NCBI GenBank assembly: GCA_023417655.1
Contig: JAEZFD010000010.1
Location: forward strand, 94,796-158,795
DNA length: 64,000 nucleotides
Direction of reading: 5' to 3'
Origin: Planctomycetota bacterium
GTDB taxonomy: Bacteria; Planctomycetota; Planctomycetia; Planctomycetales; Planctomycetaceae
This document shows positions 19,529 through 28,498 of the stretch, in pieces (the stretch's first letter is position 1; each line of letters begins with the position of its first letter). Both the position numbers and the translations under genes were made by a program. The notes beneath the pieces were generated by a model. It was given only the letters and a program-made list of their open reading frames with translations. It did no database searches and was not told where the DNA came from.

Positions 19529-19658
19529 ACAGATCAACTCTTTCTGATTGATCCCCGTCAGCGCCCTCTTTGTTATTCGGGCCGCGCACGCCTCTGTCGG
19601 GGACCCTGCGCTGAGGGTGTTTCTCAGCGGATCCTTTTTTCATATCCCAGGAGAATTC

Positions 19659-20117
19659 ATGGGCTTTGGTCAGTTGTTTTCGGCGACCGGAATTTCGAGT
19701 TCTGGTCTCACCGCCGAACGGCTCCGTATGGAAGTCGCGGCGAACAATATTGCGAATGCCCATTCAACCCGTTCTGCCGATGGCGGAGCCTTCCGGCGAC
19801 AACAAGTGGTATTTTCTACCGCTATGGACCAGCTGGCAGGCAGTTCTTTGCCTGGAAGCGGAAGTCGCATTCCCGCGATGGGCGGAGTTGAAGTAATAGG
19901 GGTTATTCCTGACGAAGCCCCCCTTCCGAAGGTTCTGAACCCGGGTCACCCCGATGCAGATGAGAATGGAATGGTGGAGATGCCGAACGTGGCACTCCCC
20001 ACCGAAATGATTGATTTGATGACCGCCAATCGGGCGTATGAAGCGAACCTGAAGTCCCTGCAAACGTTTCGTCAAATGGCCGAGCAGGCCCTGAGCCTGA
20101 TGAGGTCAAACGTATGA
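19659..20117 (+). CDS. flgC: Flagellar proximal rod protein FlgC
   Basis: A 152-residue rod protein. The start at 19659 has AGGAG nine bases upstream and begins MGFGQLFSATGISSSGLTAE, typical of FlgC. A longer open frame from 19548 lacks these features. The rod motif VAANNIANAHSTRSADGG and the C-terminal TEMIDLMTANRAYEANLKSL segment are conserved. Its stop overlaps the fliE start (ATGATGA), which suggests translational coupling. Confidence 0.95.
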   Translation: MGFGQLFSATGISSSGLTAERLRMEVAANNIANAHSTRSADGGAFRRQQVVFSTAMDQLAGSSLPGSGSRIPAMGGVEVIGVIPDEAPLPKVLNPGHPDADENGMVEMPNVALPTEMIDLMTANRAYEANLKSLQTFRQMAEQALSLMRSNV

Positions 20118-20425
20118 TGATCACGCCAGCAGTCACTTCCGCAGGGATTAATCCCCTTGCTATCAGCGAATCGACAGGTGCTGCTCCGCAGTCGGGCCCC
20201 GGCGAAGTCCCATTCGCCGGCCTAGTGCAGCAGTTCCTCCAGGACGTCAACCAGCAACAGCTGACCGTCACGACGGACGTCAAGGACCTCGTGGCGGGCA
20301 AGACAGATAACATTCACGAAATTGCCCTGCACGTCGCGCAGGCCGATATCGCGTTCCGTATGGCACTCGAAGTTCGGGACAAACTGATTTCCGCATACCA
20401 GGAACTCATGCGGATGCAGGTCTGA
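20114..20425 (+). CDS. fliE: Flagellar hook-basal body protein FliE
   Basis: A 103-residue adaptor between the MS ring and the rod. It has normal FliE length, a flexible N-terminus and the conserved C-terminal region (IHEIALHVAQADIAFRMALEVRDKLISAYQELMRMQV). It overlaps flgC by four bases and precedes fliF by 31 bases, the usual flgB-flgC-fliE-fliF order. Confidence 0.94.
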   Translation: MMITPAVTSAGINPLAISESTGAAPQSGPGEVPFAGLVQQFLQDVNQQQLTVTTDVKDLVAGKTDNIHEIALHVAQADIAFRMALEVRDKLISAYQELMRMQV

Positions 20426-20456
20426 CGGATCAGATCTTGCGTTAGAAGGTTAAGAG

Positions 20457-22004
20457 ATGGATCTCGTGACAACGGTCGCAACACAGCTCCGCGAACTCTG
20501 GTCCCGCTGGAACACAGCCCAGCGCGCCGGGATTGTCACTGCGTTTGTCGTCAGTGTCATTGCCGTGACCGGAGTGGGGTTCTGGGCCAGCTCACCGGAA
20601 TATGTCACCGTTGCCGACCGTCTCAGCCCTCAACAGGCCGCTGACGTGGTCAGCACACTGGAATCCAGCGGTCTCCGCTATCGGTTGAATTATGCCGGTT
20701 CTTCGATTCTGGTTTCAAAGTCCGATTTGAATCGGGCTCGCCTGGCTTTGAAAGACATTATCACGGTCAAAGACTCTGAAGAACCGACAATCAGTGAAGG
20801 TATCTGGTCGGACCCGACGCTCCACCAGGTACGTTTAACTCGCCAACTGGAAAGCCGACTGGCTCGCTCCATCTCTCAGTTGGCCAGTGTGAAATCCGCG
20901 ACGGTCCACCTCAGCAAAGGGGAGACCACTCCGTTCATGCGTCAACGGCCTGCGGCCAAAGCCAGCGTCGTGCTGGAACTCGCTCCGCACACGGCGCTGA
21001 ACGCAGCCGACGCCCGGGCGATTGCTTCGATGGTTGCACACAGTGTCGAGAATCTGGACGTTAAAGATGTCTCTATCCTCGACACCCATGGGCGCATGCT
21101 TTCATCGTCTCAGGGACTTGAAGGGGACGTCACCGGACAGTTGAGCTACCGCACTCAGATTGAAGCGGATCTCGCTTCCAAAGCTGAAGCGATCCTGACC
21201 CAGATGCTGGGGCCGGGGAAGGCCGTGGTTCGTGTCACAGCAGACATTGACTTCACGGAAACGCAGTCCAAGGAAGTTCGCTATGACCCCGAGCTCAAGG
21301 TGAAGGTCTCGGAGACGACCCACTCTGAATCCGTCAACGGAGCCTCACGCCCCGCCAAAAGCGGCCCTGTGGGAGCAACCCCGAATCTCGATGCACTCGC
21401 CTTCAAGGCAGGCGGTGGATCCGGGGGATCGAAGATGGAAACGAACACCACCACCTACGAGAACGCGAAGACGGAAGATACCGTACACCGGGCGCCGGGC
21501 CGAATCACCCGACTTTCAGTCGCAGCCGTCGTGCAATTGCCTGAAGCTCCTGCAGCTGCGGGAACCGATCCTGCCGCAGCGGCCGTCCCTGCTGCACCGC
21601 TCGTGACACGCGAGCAGGTCGAGAAGATCATTCGACAAGCCGTCGGTTTTGATGCCACCCGAAATGACGCCATCGAGGTACTCTCGGCACCGCTCGCAGG
21701 CAACCAACAGTTTCTTGAGCCGTTGCCGGTCGCGAGCCCTTGGGATCAGTATGGAAATCTCCTGAAGAACCTCTCCTTGGGCATTGCCTCCATCGTTGCT
21801 CTGGTGGTTGGCTTCCTCGTCTTGCGACGTATGCAGCCCATTGTTCTCGAACAGGAAGTCAAAGGAAGTTTGCCTTCCGACATGGTGCTCCGGATCGCTG
21901 ACCTGTCACGACAGGCTCAAGAAGAACCGGAAACCGTCGCCACCATCATTCGCTCCTGGCTCGAAGAACCATCTGAACAGCGTCCCACTCAACGCGTGGC
22001 TTGA
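20457..22004 (+). CDS. fliF: Flagellar MS-ring protein FliF
   Basis: A 515-residue inner-membrane ring protein. Transmembrane helices lie near residues 23-43 (GIVTAFVVSVIAVTGVGFW) and 435-457 (LGIASIVALVVGFLVL). The periplasmic ring-building region between them includes SATVHLSKGETTPF and KASVVLELAPH. A Gly/Ala-rich stretch near residues 320-385 interrupts the C-terminal ring domain, as in many FliF. The cytoplasmic tail (VLRIADLSRQAQEEPETVATIIRSWL) is the FliG-binding motif. At the short end of the family range. Confidence 0.95.
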   Translation: MDLVTTVATQLRELWSRWNTAQRAGIVTAFVVSVIAVTGVGFWASSPEYVTVADRLSPQQAADVVSTLESSGLRYRLNYAGSSILVSKSDLNRARLALKDIITVKDSEEPTISEGIWSDPTLHQVRLTRQLESRLARSISQLASVKSATVHLSKGETTPFMRQRPAAKASVVLELAPHTALNAADARAIASMVAHSVENLDVKDVSILDTHGRMLSSSQGLEGDVTGQLSYRTQIEADLASKAEAILTQMLGPGKAVVRVTADIDFTETQSKEVRYDPELKVKVSETTHSESVNGASRPAKSGPVGATPNLDALAFKAGGGSGGSKMETNTTTYENAKTEDTVHRAPGRITRLSVAAVVQLPEAPAAAGTDPAAAAVPAAPLVTREQVEKIIRQAVGFDATRNDAIEVLSAPLAGNQQFLEPLPVASPWDQYGNLLKNLSLGIASIVALVVGFLVLRRMQPIVLEQEVKGSLPSDMVLRIADLSRQAQEEPETVATIIRSWLEEPSEQRPTQRVA

Positions 22005-22067
22005 TCGAACCGCTGCATGAATTCGTCCTTTCCGCTTCCCCTTCCCTTCATCCCCCTCCACTGACGC

Positions 22068-23051
22068 ATGCCAGCAAGGAAACTTTCGGTGGACATGGAT
22101 CCGTTAAAAACGCAACGCGAAGAGAGAGTGCTGCTTCTCCTGCACCTGCTTGGAGAAGAAGCTGCGGAACTGATCTACCCCCACCTCGAACCTGGGGCCG
22201 CGAGTCTGCTTCAGCAGCGGTTGTCGACGTTCAACGCTGACGACTGGCCTGTGCGTAAGCAAAAGCAGGTGCTGGACGACTTTGAGCGATTCCTGCAGTT
22301 CTCGCGTTCCAACGCCCGCCCCGAACTGAAACTCCATGAGGGCGATGAAGAAGAGGATCAGGAAAACACGGAAGAAGAATCCGTCGAACTGAGTGGCGAC
22401 GCTCTCCTCGACATTGACCGCATCAGCATCTACCAGCTGGCAGGAGCACTCGAGAGCGAACAGCCCCGGACCGTCGCGATCATGTTGAAAGCGGTCTCAC
22501 CCAAGAGGATCGCACAGGTGCTGGAACTGCTGCCTGACGAAAAACGGCAGCAGGTCGTCAGTGAACTGAGTAACGATCCGCGAATGCCGGATGTGCTACT
22601 TCGGCGAATTGCGGCTTCCACGCTTGAACGAGCGTTGAAGTTGCCGACGACCCCTCGTCAGAAAGATGACCCTGTCTTCCGACTGGTGGAAGTTCTGCGA
22701 GCAACAGAAAAGCCAAAACGACGGCGGATTCTGAAGGCCATCGAGGAGAATAATCCTGATCAGGCCGTGCTGGTGAACCAGTCGCTTTACCAGTTCGAGG
22801 ACCTGTTGCATATGGATGATCAACAGATCCAGCGAGTCCTGTCACGTGTCGATTCCGTCACTCTGTCGACAGCGCTCTTCAATGCCGATGAACGCATCAT
22901 CGAACGCATCATGGGCAATCTGTCGAAACGGGCCCGGGCATCACTGCAGGAAGAATTGAGCTTCCGGAAGAATGTCACCGGAGCACAGCTCCGTGCGTCC
23001 CGCGATCTCGTGACCGCAGCCATCGCCGAATCAGAACAAGAAACCGAATAA
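22068..23051 (+). CDS. fliG: Flagellar motor switch protein FliG
   Basis: A 327-residue rotor protein of the C ring that binds FliF and transmits torque and switching. The middle domain contains ESEQPRTVAIMLK, equivalent to the EHPQ motif. The C-terminal torque helix region (LSTALFNADERIIERIMGNLSKRARASLQEEL) keeps the alternating charged residues that contact the stator. Residues ~85-115 form an acidic insertion (EGDEEEDQENTEEES) between domains. The start could be the ATG at 22068 or the one at 22095 (MDPLKTQREERVLLLLHLLG). Confidence 0.94.
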   Translation: MPARKLSVDMDPLKTQREERVLLLLHLLGEEAAELIYPHLEPGAASLLQQRLSTFNADDWPVRKQKQVLDDFERFLQFSRSNARPELKLHEGDEEEDQENTEEESVELSGDALLDIDRISIYQLAGALESEQPRTVAIMLKAVSPKRIAQVLELLPDEKRQQVVSELSNDPRMPDVLLRRIAASTLERALKLPTTPRQKDDPVFRLVEVLRATEKPKRRRILKAIEENNPDQAVLVNQSLYQFEDLLHMDDQQIQRVLSRVDSVTLSTALFNADERIIERIMGNLSKRARASLQEELSFRKNVTGAQLRASRDLVTAAIAESEQETE

Positions 23052-23067
23052 ACACAGGAGATCGACG

Positions 23068-23730
23068 ATGGAACGAATTCCGATCTCCTTCACTGCCCGT
23101 CCGCAGGCGATTCAACTGCGCAGTTCCGGGCAGGCTGTGTTTCATGAGATTCCGGTCATTCCGACGAATACAATCTCGACTCCTCCGCCATTTCCAGTGG
23201 AGCCGCGCCCGGCACCAGAGCCGGATCTTCGCCCCCTGTTGAACAACATTGCCTCTGCCGTGGCCGAGGTCGAACAGCGTCGGCAGCAGTCGCTGGAGGA
23301 GTTACAACAGGTCGCCATTGAACTGTCGATTGCAGTTGCATCTCAACTTGTCTTTGAAGCGTTAGACCGGGATCAGCTTGGCGTCGAGAACCTTGTGAAG
23401 AATGCGATCTCCAGCCTGGGGCTGGATCAATCCTGCGTCATTTTCCTGAACCCGGTGGATCTCGACTTGCTCAAGAAGCGACTCGCGAAAACACCTTCGG
23501 AATGGAACACAACAAAAATTCAATTGATGGCTGACCCGGGTCTCGCACGCGGGGGATGCCGGGCCGAATCCCCCGACGGAAGAATGGTGATTTCGGAGAT
23601 CACATCACGCCTTTCAGAAATTCGTCGTCACTGGATGGAGGAACTGGATGACTCTCAGATTGAACGTCGACGCGCTGCGGGAGAAGGCCCGGCGCTGCGA
23701 CGGTTTCCGGACCGCCGGGAGACTGCGTAG
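23068..23730 (+). CDS. fliH: Flagellar assembly protein FliH
   Basis: A 220-residue probable FliH, the negative regulator and peripheral stalk of the FliI ATPase. The Pro-rich N-terminus is followed by a coiled coil (VAEVEQRRQQSLEELQQVAI) and an E2/delta-subunit-like domain (VENLVKNAISSLGLDQSCVIFLNPVDLDLL). Recognition rests on this pattern and on its position between fliG and fliI. Its last 83 bases overlap fliI in another frame. Confidence 0.88.
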   Translation: MERIPISFTARPQAIQLRSSGQAVFHEIPVIPTNTISTPPPFPVEPRPAPEPDLRPLLNNIASAVAEVEQRRQQSLEELQQVAIELSIAVASQLVFEALDRDQLGVENLVKNAISSLGLDQSCVIFLNPVDLDLLKKRLAKTPSEWNTTKIQLMADPGLARGGCRAESPDGRMVISEITSRLSEIRRHWMEELDDSQIERRRAAGEGPALRRFPDRRETA

Positions 23731-24973
23731 CGTGCAGGAACTCCTCACCGCGCGGTTGCCGGGTTCAATCGGAGAACTCTGCGAGATCCGCAATAGTGAG
23801 GATGAACTGCTGCTCGGAGAAATCGTCGGTATTCACGATGAAACCAGCCAGATCATGTGCTTTCAGCACGCAACCGGACTGCGCCCCGGCTGCGAGGTGA
23901 TTGCGACAGGTCGCCGTGTCCGCACCCCCGTCGGCCCTGCCCTGCTGGGACGCGTCGTAAATGGACTGGGTCAGCCGATTGACATCCCCAGCCCGATCTC
24001 TGTGCGCCGCTGGAAGTCGGTCGAACGGGAAACCCCAGCGGCACTGCAGCGAAAACGAATCACAACTCCACTGGTCACCGGTCAACGGGCGATTGATGGC
24101 CTGCTCACCATCGGACAGGGGCAGCGAGTCGGACTCTTCGCCGGCAGTGGTGTCGGGAAAAGTACGCTGCTGGGTGAAATCGCCCGGCATGCATCGGCTG
24201 ACCTGAACGTCATTTGTCTGGTCGGTGAACGCGGCCGTGAAGTGTTGCCGTTTCTGGAAGACTGTCTCGGACCGGAAGGCCGGGAGAAGTCAGTCGTGGT
24301 CGTGGCCACTTCTGACGAAACACCACTCATGCGAATTCAGGCCGTTCGAACTGCCATCGCAATCGCGGACGACTTTCGCGCTCGAGGATCGAATGTGCTC
24401 TTTTTTCTCGACAGCCTGACACGTCTGGCATTTGCTCAGCGGGAGCTGGGACTGCTGCGAGGAGAACCACCCGGAACGCGCGGCTATCCGCCTTCCGTTT
24501 TCGGCGTCCTCGCAGGAACACTGGAACAACTGGGGAATGACAATGTCGGTTCCATCACAGGTCTGATCACGGTACTGGTCGACGGTGATGATATGGATGA
24601 GCCAATCGCCGATGCCGCCCGCTCGATTCTCGATGGTCACATCGTGCTCGACCGGAAACTGGCAGCACAGAATCACTATCCGGCAATCAACGTTCTGCAG
24701 AGTGTCAGCCGACTCTTCCGGGAAGTGACCACGCCAGAGCATCGAGCCGCCGCACAGAAATTCCGTCAGGTGATGGCCACCTATCAAGAAGTCGCTGACC
24801 TGATTCAGATGGGGATGTATCAGAAGGGGGCTTCGCCAGTGATCGATGAAGCCATCCAGCTGATGCCGAAAATTCAGAACTTCCTGCGACAAGACATCGG
24901 ACTCAGCGGCGACTTCGCGCGAACGGTCGCCGAAATGCAAAAGATCATGTCACAAGCAGCCGTGAAAGCGTAA
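23648..24973 (+). CDS. fliI: Flagellum-specific ATPase FliI
   Basis: A 441-residue hexameric ATPase that energises flagellar export. Walker A is GLFAGSGVGKSTLLG, Walker B is NVLFFLDSLTR, and GERGREVLPFLEDCLG is diagnostic. The start at 23648 lies inside fliH, but GGAGG sits six bases upstream and the encoded N-terminus (LRSVQELLTARLPGSIGELCEI) matches the N-terminal beta-barrel. The 83-base out-of-frame overlap is therefore real. fliJ follows after nine bases. Confidence 0.96.
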   Translation: MTLRLNVDALREKARRCDGFRTAGRLRSVQELLTARLPGSIGELCEIRNSEDELLLGEIVGIHDETSQIMCFQHATGLRPGCEVIATGRRVRTPVGPALLGRVVNGLGQPIDIPSPISVRRWKSVERETPAALQRKRITTPLVTGQRAIDGLLTIGQGQRVGLFAGSGVGKSTLLGEIARHASADLNVICLVGERGREVLPFLEDCLGPEGREKSVVVVATSDETPLMRIQAVRTAIAIADDFRARGSNVLFFLDSLTRLAFAQRELGLLRGEPPGTRGYPPSVFGVLAGTLEQLGNDNVGSITGLITVLVDGDDMDEPIADAARSILDGHIVLDRKLAAQNHYPAINVLQSVSRLFREVTTPEHRAAAQKFRQVMATYQEVADLIQMGMYQKGASPVIDEAIQLMPKIQNFLRQDIGLSGDFARTVAEMQKIMSQAAVKA

Positions 24974-24982
24974 TCAGACTTC

Positions 24983-25456
24983 ATGCGTCGTTTCCACTCC
25001 CCACTCCTGAAGATTCAAGCTGTCTATGAACAGCAGCGGCGACTCGCAGAGATCGAGCTGAGCCGTGCATTGAGTCGTCAGCGGGAAGCGGAAGAACATG
25101 TCCAGGCATCGCATGACGCCTGGGAAGCATCACGACAGATGGTGGCAAGTTTGCTGCGGCAGTCGGTCAATGCCTCGATGTTGAGCGGAGCGCAGATGCA
25201 GATTGTGGTTGCTCAGGAAACGCTCGAACAGGCAAGAACACAGCTGCAGGAGGCCGCTCAGGCGGTGCTTGCAGCCAGAACGATTTATCAGGGCTTCAAC
25301 AGCAAAGTCGACGGACTGACAAAGGTGCTGGATGAACAGCGGGCCGAATATCGTCAGGACGTCATGAAAGACGAACAGATTGTGATGGACGACCGGGCCG
25401 GCTTCCGCTGGAAGCCGACGACATCCGTCCACTCCGAGGGCACTCGCCATGGTTAA
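24983..25456 (+). CDS. fliJ: Flagellar export protein FliJ
   Basis: A 157-residue, almost entirely coiled-coil protein (FHSPLLKIQAVYEQQRRLAEIELSRALSRQ...), the central stalk of the FliI ATPase and escort for chaperones. Length, heptad pattern and position after fliI identify it. FliJ sequences diverge widely, so the call leans on context. It overlaps the next gene by eight bases. Confidence 0.88.
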   Translation: MRRFHSPLLKIQAVYEQQRRLAEIELSRALSRQREAEEHVQASHDAWEASRQMVASLLRQSVNASMLSGAQMQIVVAQETLEQARTQLQEAAQAVLAARTIYQGFNSKVDGLTKVLDEQRAEYRQDVMKDEQIVMDDRAGFRWKPTTSVHSEGTRHG

Positions 25457-26231
25457 GATGATTGTTGTGCTGTTGTTTGGAATCGGGATGTTCTGTGCCG
25501 CCGCCGGAGGGTCGTGGTACGTGCAGAACCGTGTCCTTACGCCTCCCGTTGCCGCGAAACCGGCGAAGCCAGAAGCAGCGGCTCCTCACGATCCAGCCGC
25601 ACCGCCACGCGATGCCGCCGCGACCACCAGCACCGCCGGGGGAGATCGTCTCCCCGTAGCCGTCCGCCCGCGAGAAATGAGTGTCGAGGAACTCCTGCGT
25701 TACAGCATGGGCGTCAAAGAGCGAGAAGAGAAAGTCAAACAGAGCGAAGAACTGCTGCAGAAGCGACGGATGCAACAGCAGCTCGCGCTCGCTGACATCG
25801 AAGGAGAACGTCGCGAAATCGACGACATGCGAACTCAGGTCTCCGATCAGCTGAAGATGGCTCAGACGATGATTGAGCGGTTGAATGACATTCGCTCTGA
25901 GTTCCTGCAGGAGAAGGAGTCAGCGTCTCAGTCCTTGCAGCAGATGAAGCATGAACGCATCACGATCGACGACGAGCATCAGGACAATACCAAGCGGCTC
26001 TCTCAGTGGATTCAGAGTATGCCACCGGAGAAGGCCGCGCAGATTCTCTCTTCGATGGCGAACGATGGCGAAGAGCAGATGAAGATCGCTGTTCAGATTC
26101 TGCGAAATCTCGAAGAGCGTGAGGCCGCGAAGATCCTCTCCGCCGTCGAAGACACGAAGCTCGTTCAGCAGCTCATTCAGAACTTCCGCAATCTGCAGAA
26201 ACCGCCGGTCAAAACAGCCAACCGTCGGTAA
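25449..26231 (+). CDS. MotE-like flagellar protein with MgtE-N-type domain
   Basis: A 260-residue protein with an N-terminal signal anchor (MIVVLLFGIGMFCAAAGGSW), an Ala/Pro-rich linker, a coiled coil (~95-165), and a C-terminal helical domain resembling MgtE-N/FliG-middle repeats (MPPEKAAQILSSMAN, LEEREAAKILSAVED). This is the MotE arrangement known from alphaproteobacterial flagellar clusters, where MotE is a periplasmic chaperone of MotC. Whether it does the same here is unknown. Its place between fliJ and fliQ argues for a flagellar role. Confidence 0.75.
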   Translation: MVKMIVVLLFGIGMFCAAAGGSWYVQNRVLTPPVAAKPAKPEAAAPHDPAAPPRDAAATTSTAGGDRLPVAVRPREMSVEELLRYSMGVKEREEKVKQSEELLQKRRMQQQLALADIEGERREIDDMRTQVSDQLKMAQTMIERLNDIRSEFLQEKESASQSLQQMKHERITIDDEHQDNTKRLSQWIQSMPPEKAAQILSSMANDGEEQMKIAVQILRNLEEREAAKILSAVEDTKLVQQLIQNFRNLQKPPVKTANRR

Positions 26232-26295
26232 GTCGGAACGTCTTCCTGAGTTCAATTGACGGAACTGACAGGGTACGGCATAGAACCGCCGTATT

Positions 26296-26565
26296 ATGTC
26301 TACCCTTGAAATTGCTGTCATCCTGCGCGACCTGCTGCTGACTGCTCTGGTGCTGACACTGCCGTCAGTCGCCGCGAGTCTGCTCGTCGGGACCGTGATC
26401 AGCATCATTCAGACCGTTACCAGCGTTCAGGAGCAGACTCTTTCGTTTGCTCCTCGTATTATCGCTGTCGTACTGGTGATGATGGTGACGCTCCCCTGGA
26501 GCCTGCGGATGGCCACCGGCTTCACGACCCGCATGATGTATCACATGCTGGAGGCCGTGCGATGA
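26296..26565 (+). CDS. fliQ: Flagellar biosynthesis protein FliQ
   Basis: An 89-residue, two-helix membrane subunit of the export gate (FliP5-Q4-R1). Conserved segments are LPSVAASLLVGTVISIIQTVTSVQEQTLSF and the second helix PRIIAVVLVMMVTLPWSL. It overlaps fliR by four bases (ATGA). In most operons fliP comes directly before fliQ; here a MotE-like gene takes that place. Confidence 0.95.
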   Translation: MSTLEIAVILRDLLLTALVLTLPSVAASLLVGTVISIIQTVTSVQEQTLSFAPRIIAVVLVMMVTLPWSLRMATGFTTRMMYHMLEAVR

Positions 26566-27320
26566 CCACAGCAGTGGCGGTCGCTTTTCTGCTCGTGCTA
26601 ATGCGGGTCGCCGGCTTTGTCGTCTTTCTGCCCCCCTTCTCTGGCAGCAATGTTCCGAATCCTGTGAAGGTCGGACTCGTCACGGCGCTGACATTGTTGT
26701 TCAGCATCAAATCCGTTCCGCAGCTCGCACTGTCGCTCAATCAGGAAGTGGTCGGGAACTGGGTGCTGGTCGCCTGGCTGGTCGCGCGTGAGACGCTCTT
26801 CGGAGCTTCGTTGGGTTGGATGCTTGGACTGATTCTTGTCCCCATCCGAATCGCCGGTGCTTACATCGTGCAGGAGATGGGTCTCACGATGGCCGCTGTT
26901 ACTTCAGCGACTGAGAATGCGGAATCCAACGTGCTGTCCCAGATTCTCGAAATCTGTGCGATCCTGTTCATCTTTGGATCCAATCTCGATCACCAGTTTA
27001 TTCGCCTGCTGGATGCCACCTTCACGGCATTCCCGTCCGGACGCGCCTGGACGCTGCCAAGTCAGGACTGGTTCATCAGCAGTCTCGCTCAAACGAGTTC
27101 ACTCGGGCTCGCCATCGCCGCACCGGTCGGCATCGTGCTGTTTGCCGGTCTGTTCGCCACGATGATCATCATGCGACAGGCACCGCAGTTCAATCTGTTC
27201 TCCTTCGGAACCCCGATTCGACTCGTCATTGGACTTGTCGCCCTGATCTGGTTCCTTCCCTCAATCCTGAATGGAATGGTTTATAACCTGAAAGCATTTC
27301 TCTCTTTCACCGGCGCCTAG
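26562..27320 (+). CDS. fliR: Flagellar biosynthesis protein FliR
   Basis: A 252-residue export-gate membrane protein with about six hydrophobic segments. Recognisable regions are LMRVAGFVVFLPPFSGSNVP near the N-terminus, the central GLTMAAVTSATENAESNVLSQ segment, and the C-terminal RLVIGLVALIWFLPSIL. Translationally coupled to fliQ by a four-base overlap. flhB follows after 85 bases. Confidence 0.94.
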   Translation: MTTAVAVAFLLVLMRVAGFVVFLPPFSGSNVPNPVKVGLVTALTLLFSIKSVPQLALSLNQEVVGNWVLVAWLVARETLFGASLGWMLGLILVPIRIAGAYIVQEMGLTMAAVTSATENAESNVLSQILEICAILFIFGSNLDHQFIRLLDATFTAFPSGRAWTLPSQDWFISSLAQTSSLGLAIAAPVGIVLFAGLFATMIIMRQAPQFNLFSFGTPIRLVIGLVALIWFLPSILNGMVYNLKAFLSFTGA

Positions 27321-27405
27321 AACGGTTGCGTCCACTTTTCCCCTTTTTTTCCTCTTTGAATCTCTGAGCCCTCACCTCTGCTGAGGCAACCAGAGTCGTG
27401 ACGCC

Positions 27406-28470
27406 ATGGCGGACGATTCCGACCTGAGCAAAACAGAAGCCCCAACACCTCGCAAGCTGGAACAGGCTCGCGAGGAAGGTCAGGTTGCGTTCAGCCCGGA
27501 TCTGAACAGTGCTGTCGCATTGCTCGTTGCTGCAATGGCAGCGATCTGGTTATTGCCGCTGATGGGCGAGCAGATGAAGAGACTGCTCATTGACCGCATC
27601 GTTCATCTCGATGGTGGTGACTGGAACGAGAAGACGACCGTCGTCGCAACACGCTGGGTGTTTCAGAATCTGTGGGCCATCGCAGGGGGAATTTCGTTGT
27701 CCTTCCTGGGGATCAACATCCTGCTCGCACAGGTACAGACCGGTTTCATCCTGACGACAAAGCCGCTTGAGCCAAAGTGGGACCGGTTGAATCCCGTTCA
27801 GGGAATGAAGCGACTGTTTTCCATCGACAGCCTGGTGCGTGGCCTGCAGGTCATCATCAAAGTGACGACCTTTGGAACACTCTCTTCCGTCATCTTCTGG
27901 CTGTGGTTAGGCACTCTGCAGACATCCACGCAGGGGAGTCTCGAAGAGTCTGTCGGGCTCGGCTGGCGAATGATCGTTCAGATCATGTTGGTACTCTCCG
28001 GGGCCGCCTTCGTCTGGGGTGTCGGAGACTATGGCTTCCGCTGGTTCCGTCTGCAGCAGAAGCTGCGAATGTCTATGCAGGAAATCAAAGATGAAGCCAA
28101 GGAAGAACAGGGCGATCCCTTGCTGAAAGGGCACATTCGCAAGATGCAGCGTGAAGCGGCTCAACGAAAGACGCTCACGGACGTTCCCAAGGCGAGCGTC
28201 GTCATCACGAACCCCACGCACTACGCAATCGCTCTGCAATACGAACCCGGCCGAATGAAGGCGCCAAAGATTCTCGCGAAAGGGAGCGATGCGTTCGCCC
28301 GACGGATTGCCAAAGTCGCCCGTGAACATGGCATCCCTGTGCTAGAGCGGAAATCCGTCGCTCGTGCGTTGTATGCCATCGGCAAGGTGGGTGAGGACGT
28401 TCCGGTCGAGTTTTATCGCGTGGTCGCCGAGATTCTGGCCTACGTCTACCGGCTGAAGAACAACCGATAG
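27406..28470 (+). CDS. flhB: Flagellar biosynthesis protein FlhB
   Basis: A 354-residue export-gate protein that switches substrate specificity by self-cleavage. The N-terminus KTEAPTPRKLEQAREEGQV is diagnostic. Four transmembrane segments follow, then the cytoplasmic domain with the NPTH autocleavage site at residues 269-272. The sequence around it is SVVITNPTHYAIALQY. Last gene of the flagellar operon. The next gene is convergent and 28 bases away, with no obvious terminator in the gap. Confidence 0.96.
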   Translation: MADDSDLSKTEAPTPRKLEQAREEGQVAFSPDLNSAVALLVAAMAAIWLLPLMGEQMKRLLIDRIVHLDGGDWNEKTTVVATRWVFQNLWAIAGGISLSFLGINILLAQVQTGFILTTKPLEPKWDRLNPVQGMKRLFSIDSLVRGLQVIIKVTTFGTLSSVIFWLWLGTLQTSTQGSLEESVGLGWRMIVQIMLVLSGAAFVWGVGDYGFRWFRLQQKLRMSMQEIKDEAKEEQGDPLLKGHIRKMQREAAQRKTLTDVPKASVVITNPTHYAIALQYEPGRMKAPKILAKGSDAFARRIAKVAREHGIPVLERKSVARALYAIGKVGEDVPVEFYRVVAEILAYVYRLKNNR

Positions 28471-28498
28471 ACGCCTCTCCGCGATGCAGTGAACAGCA

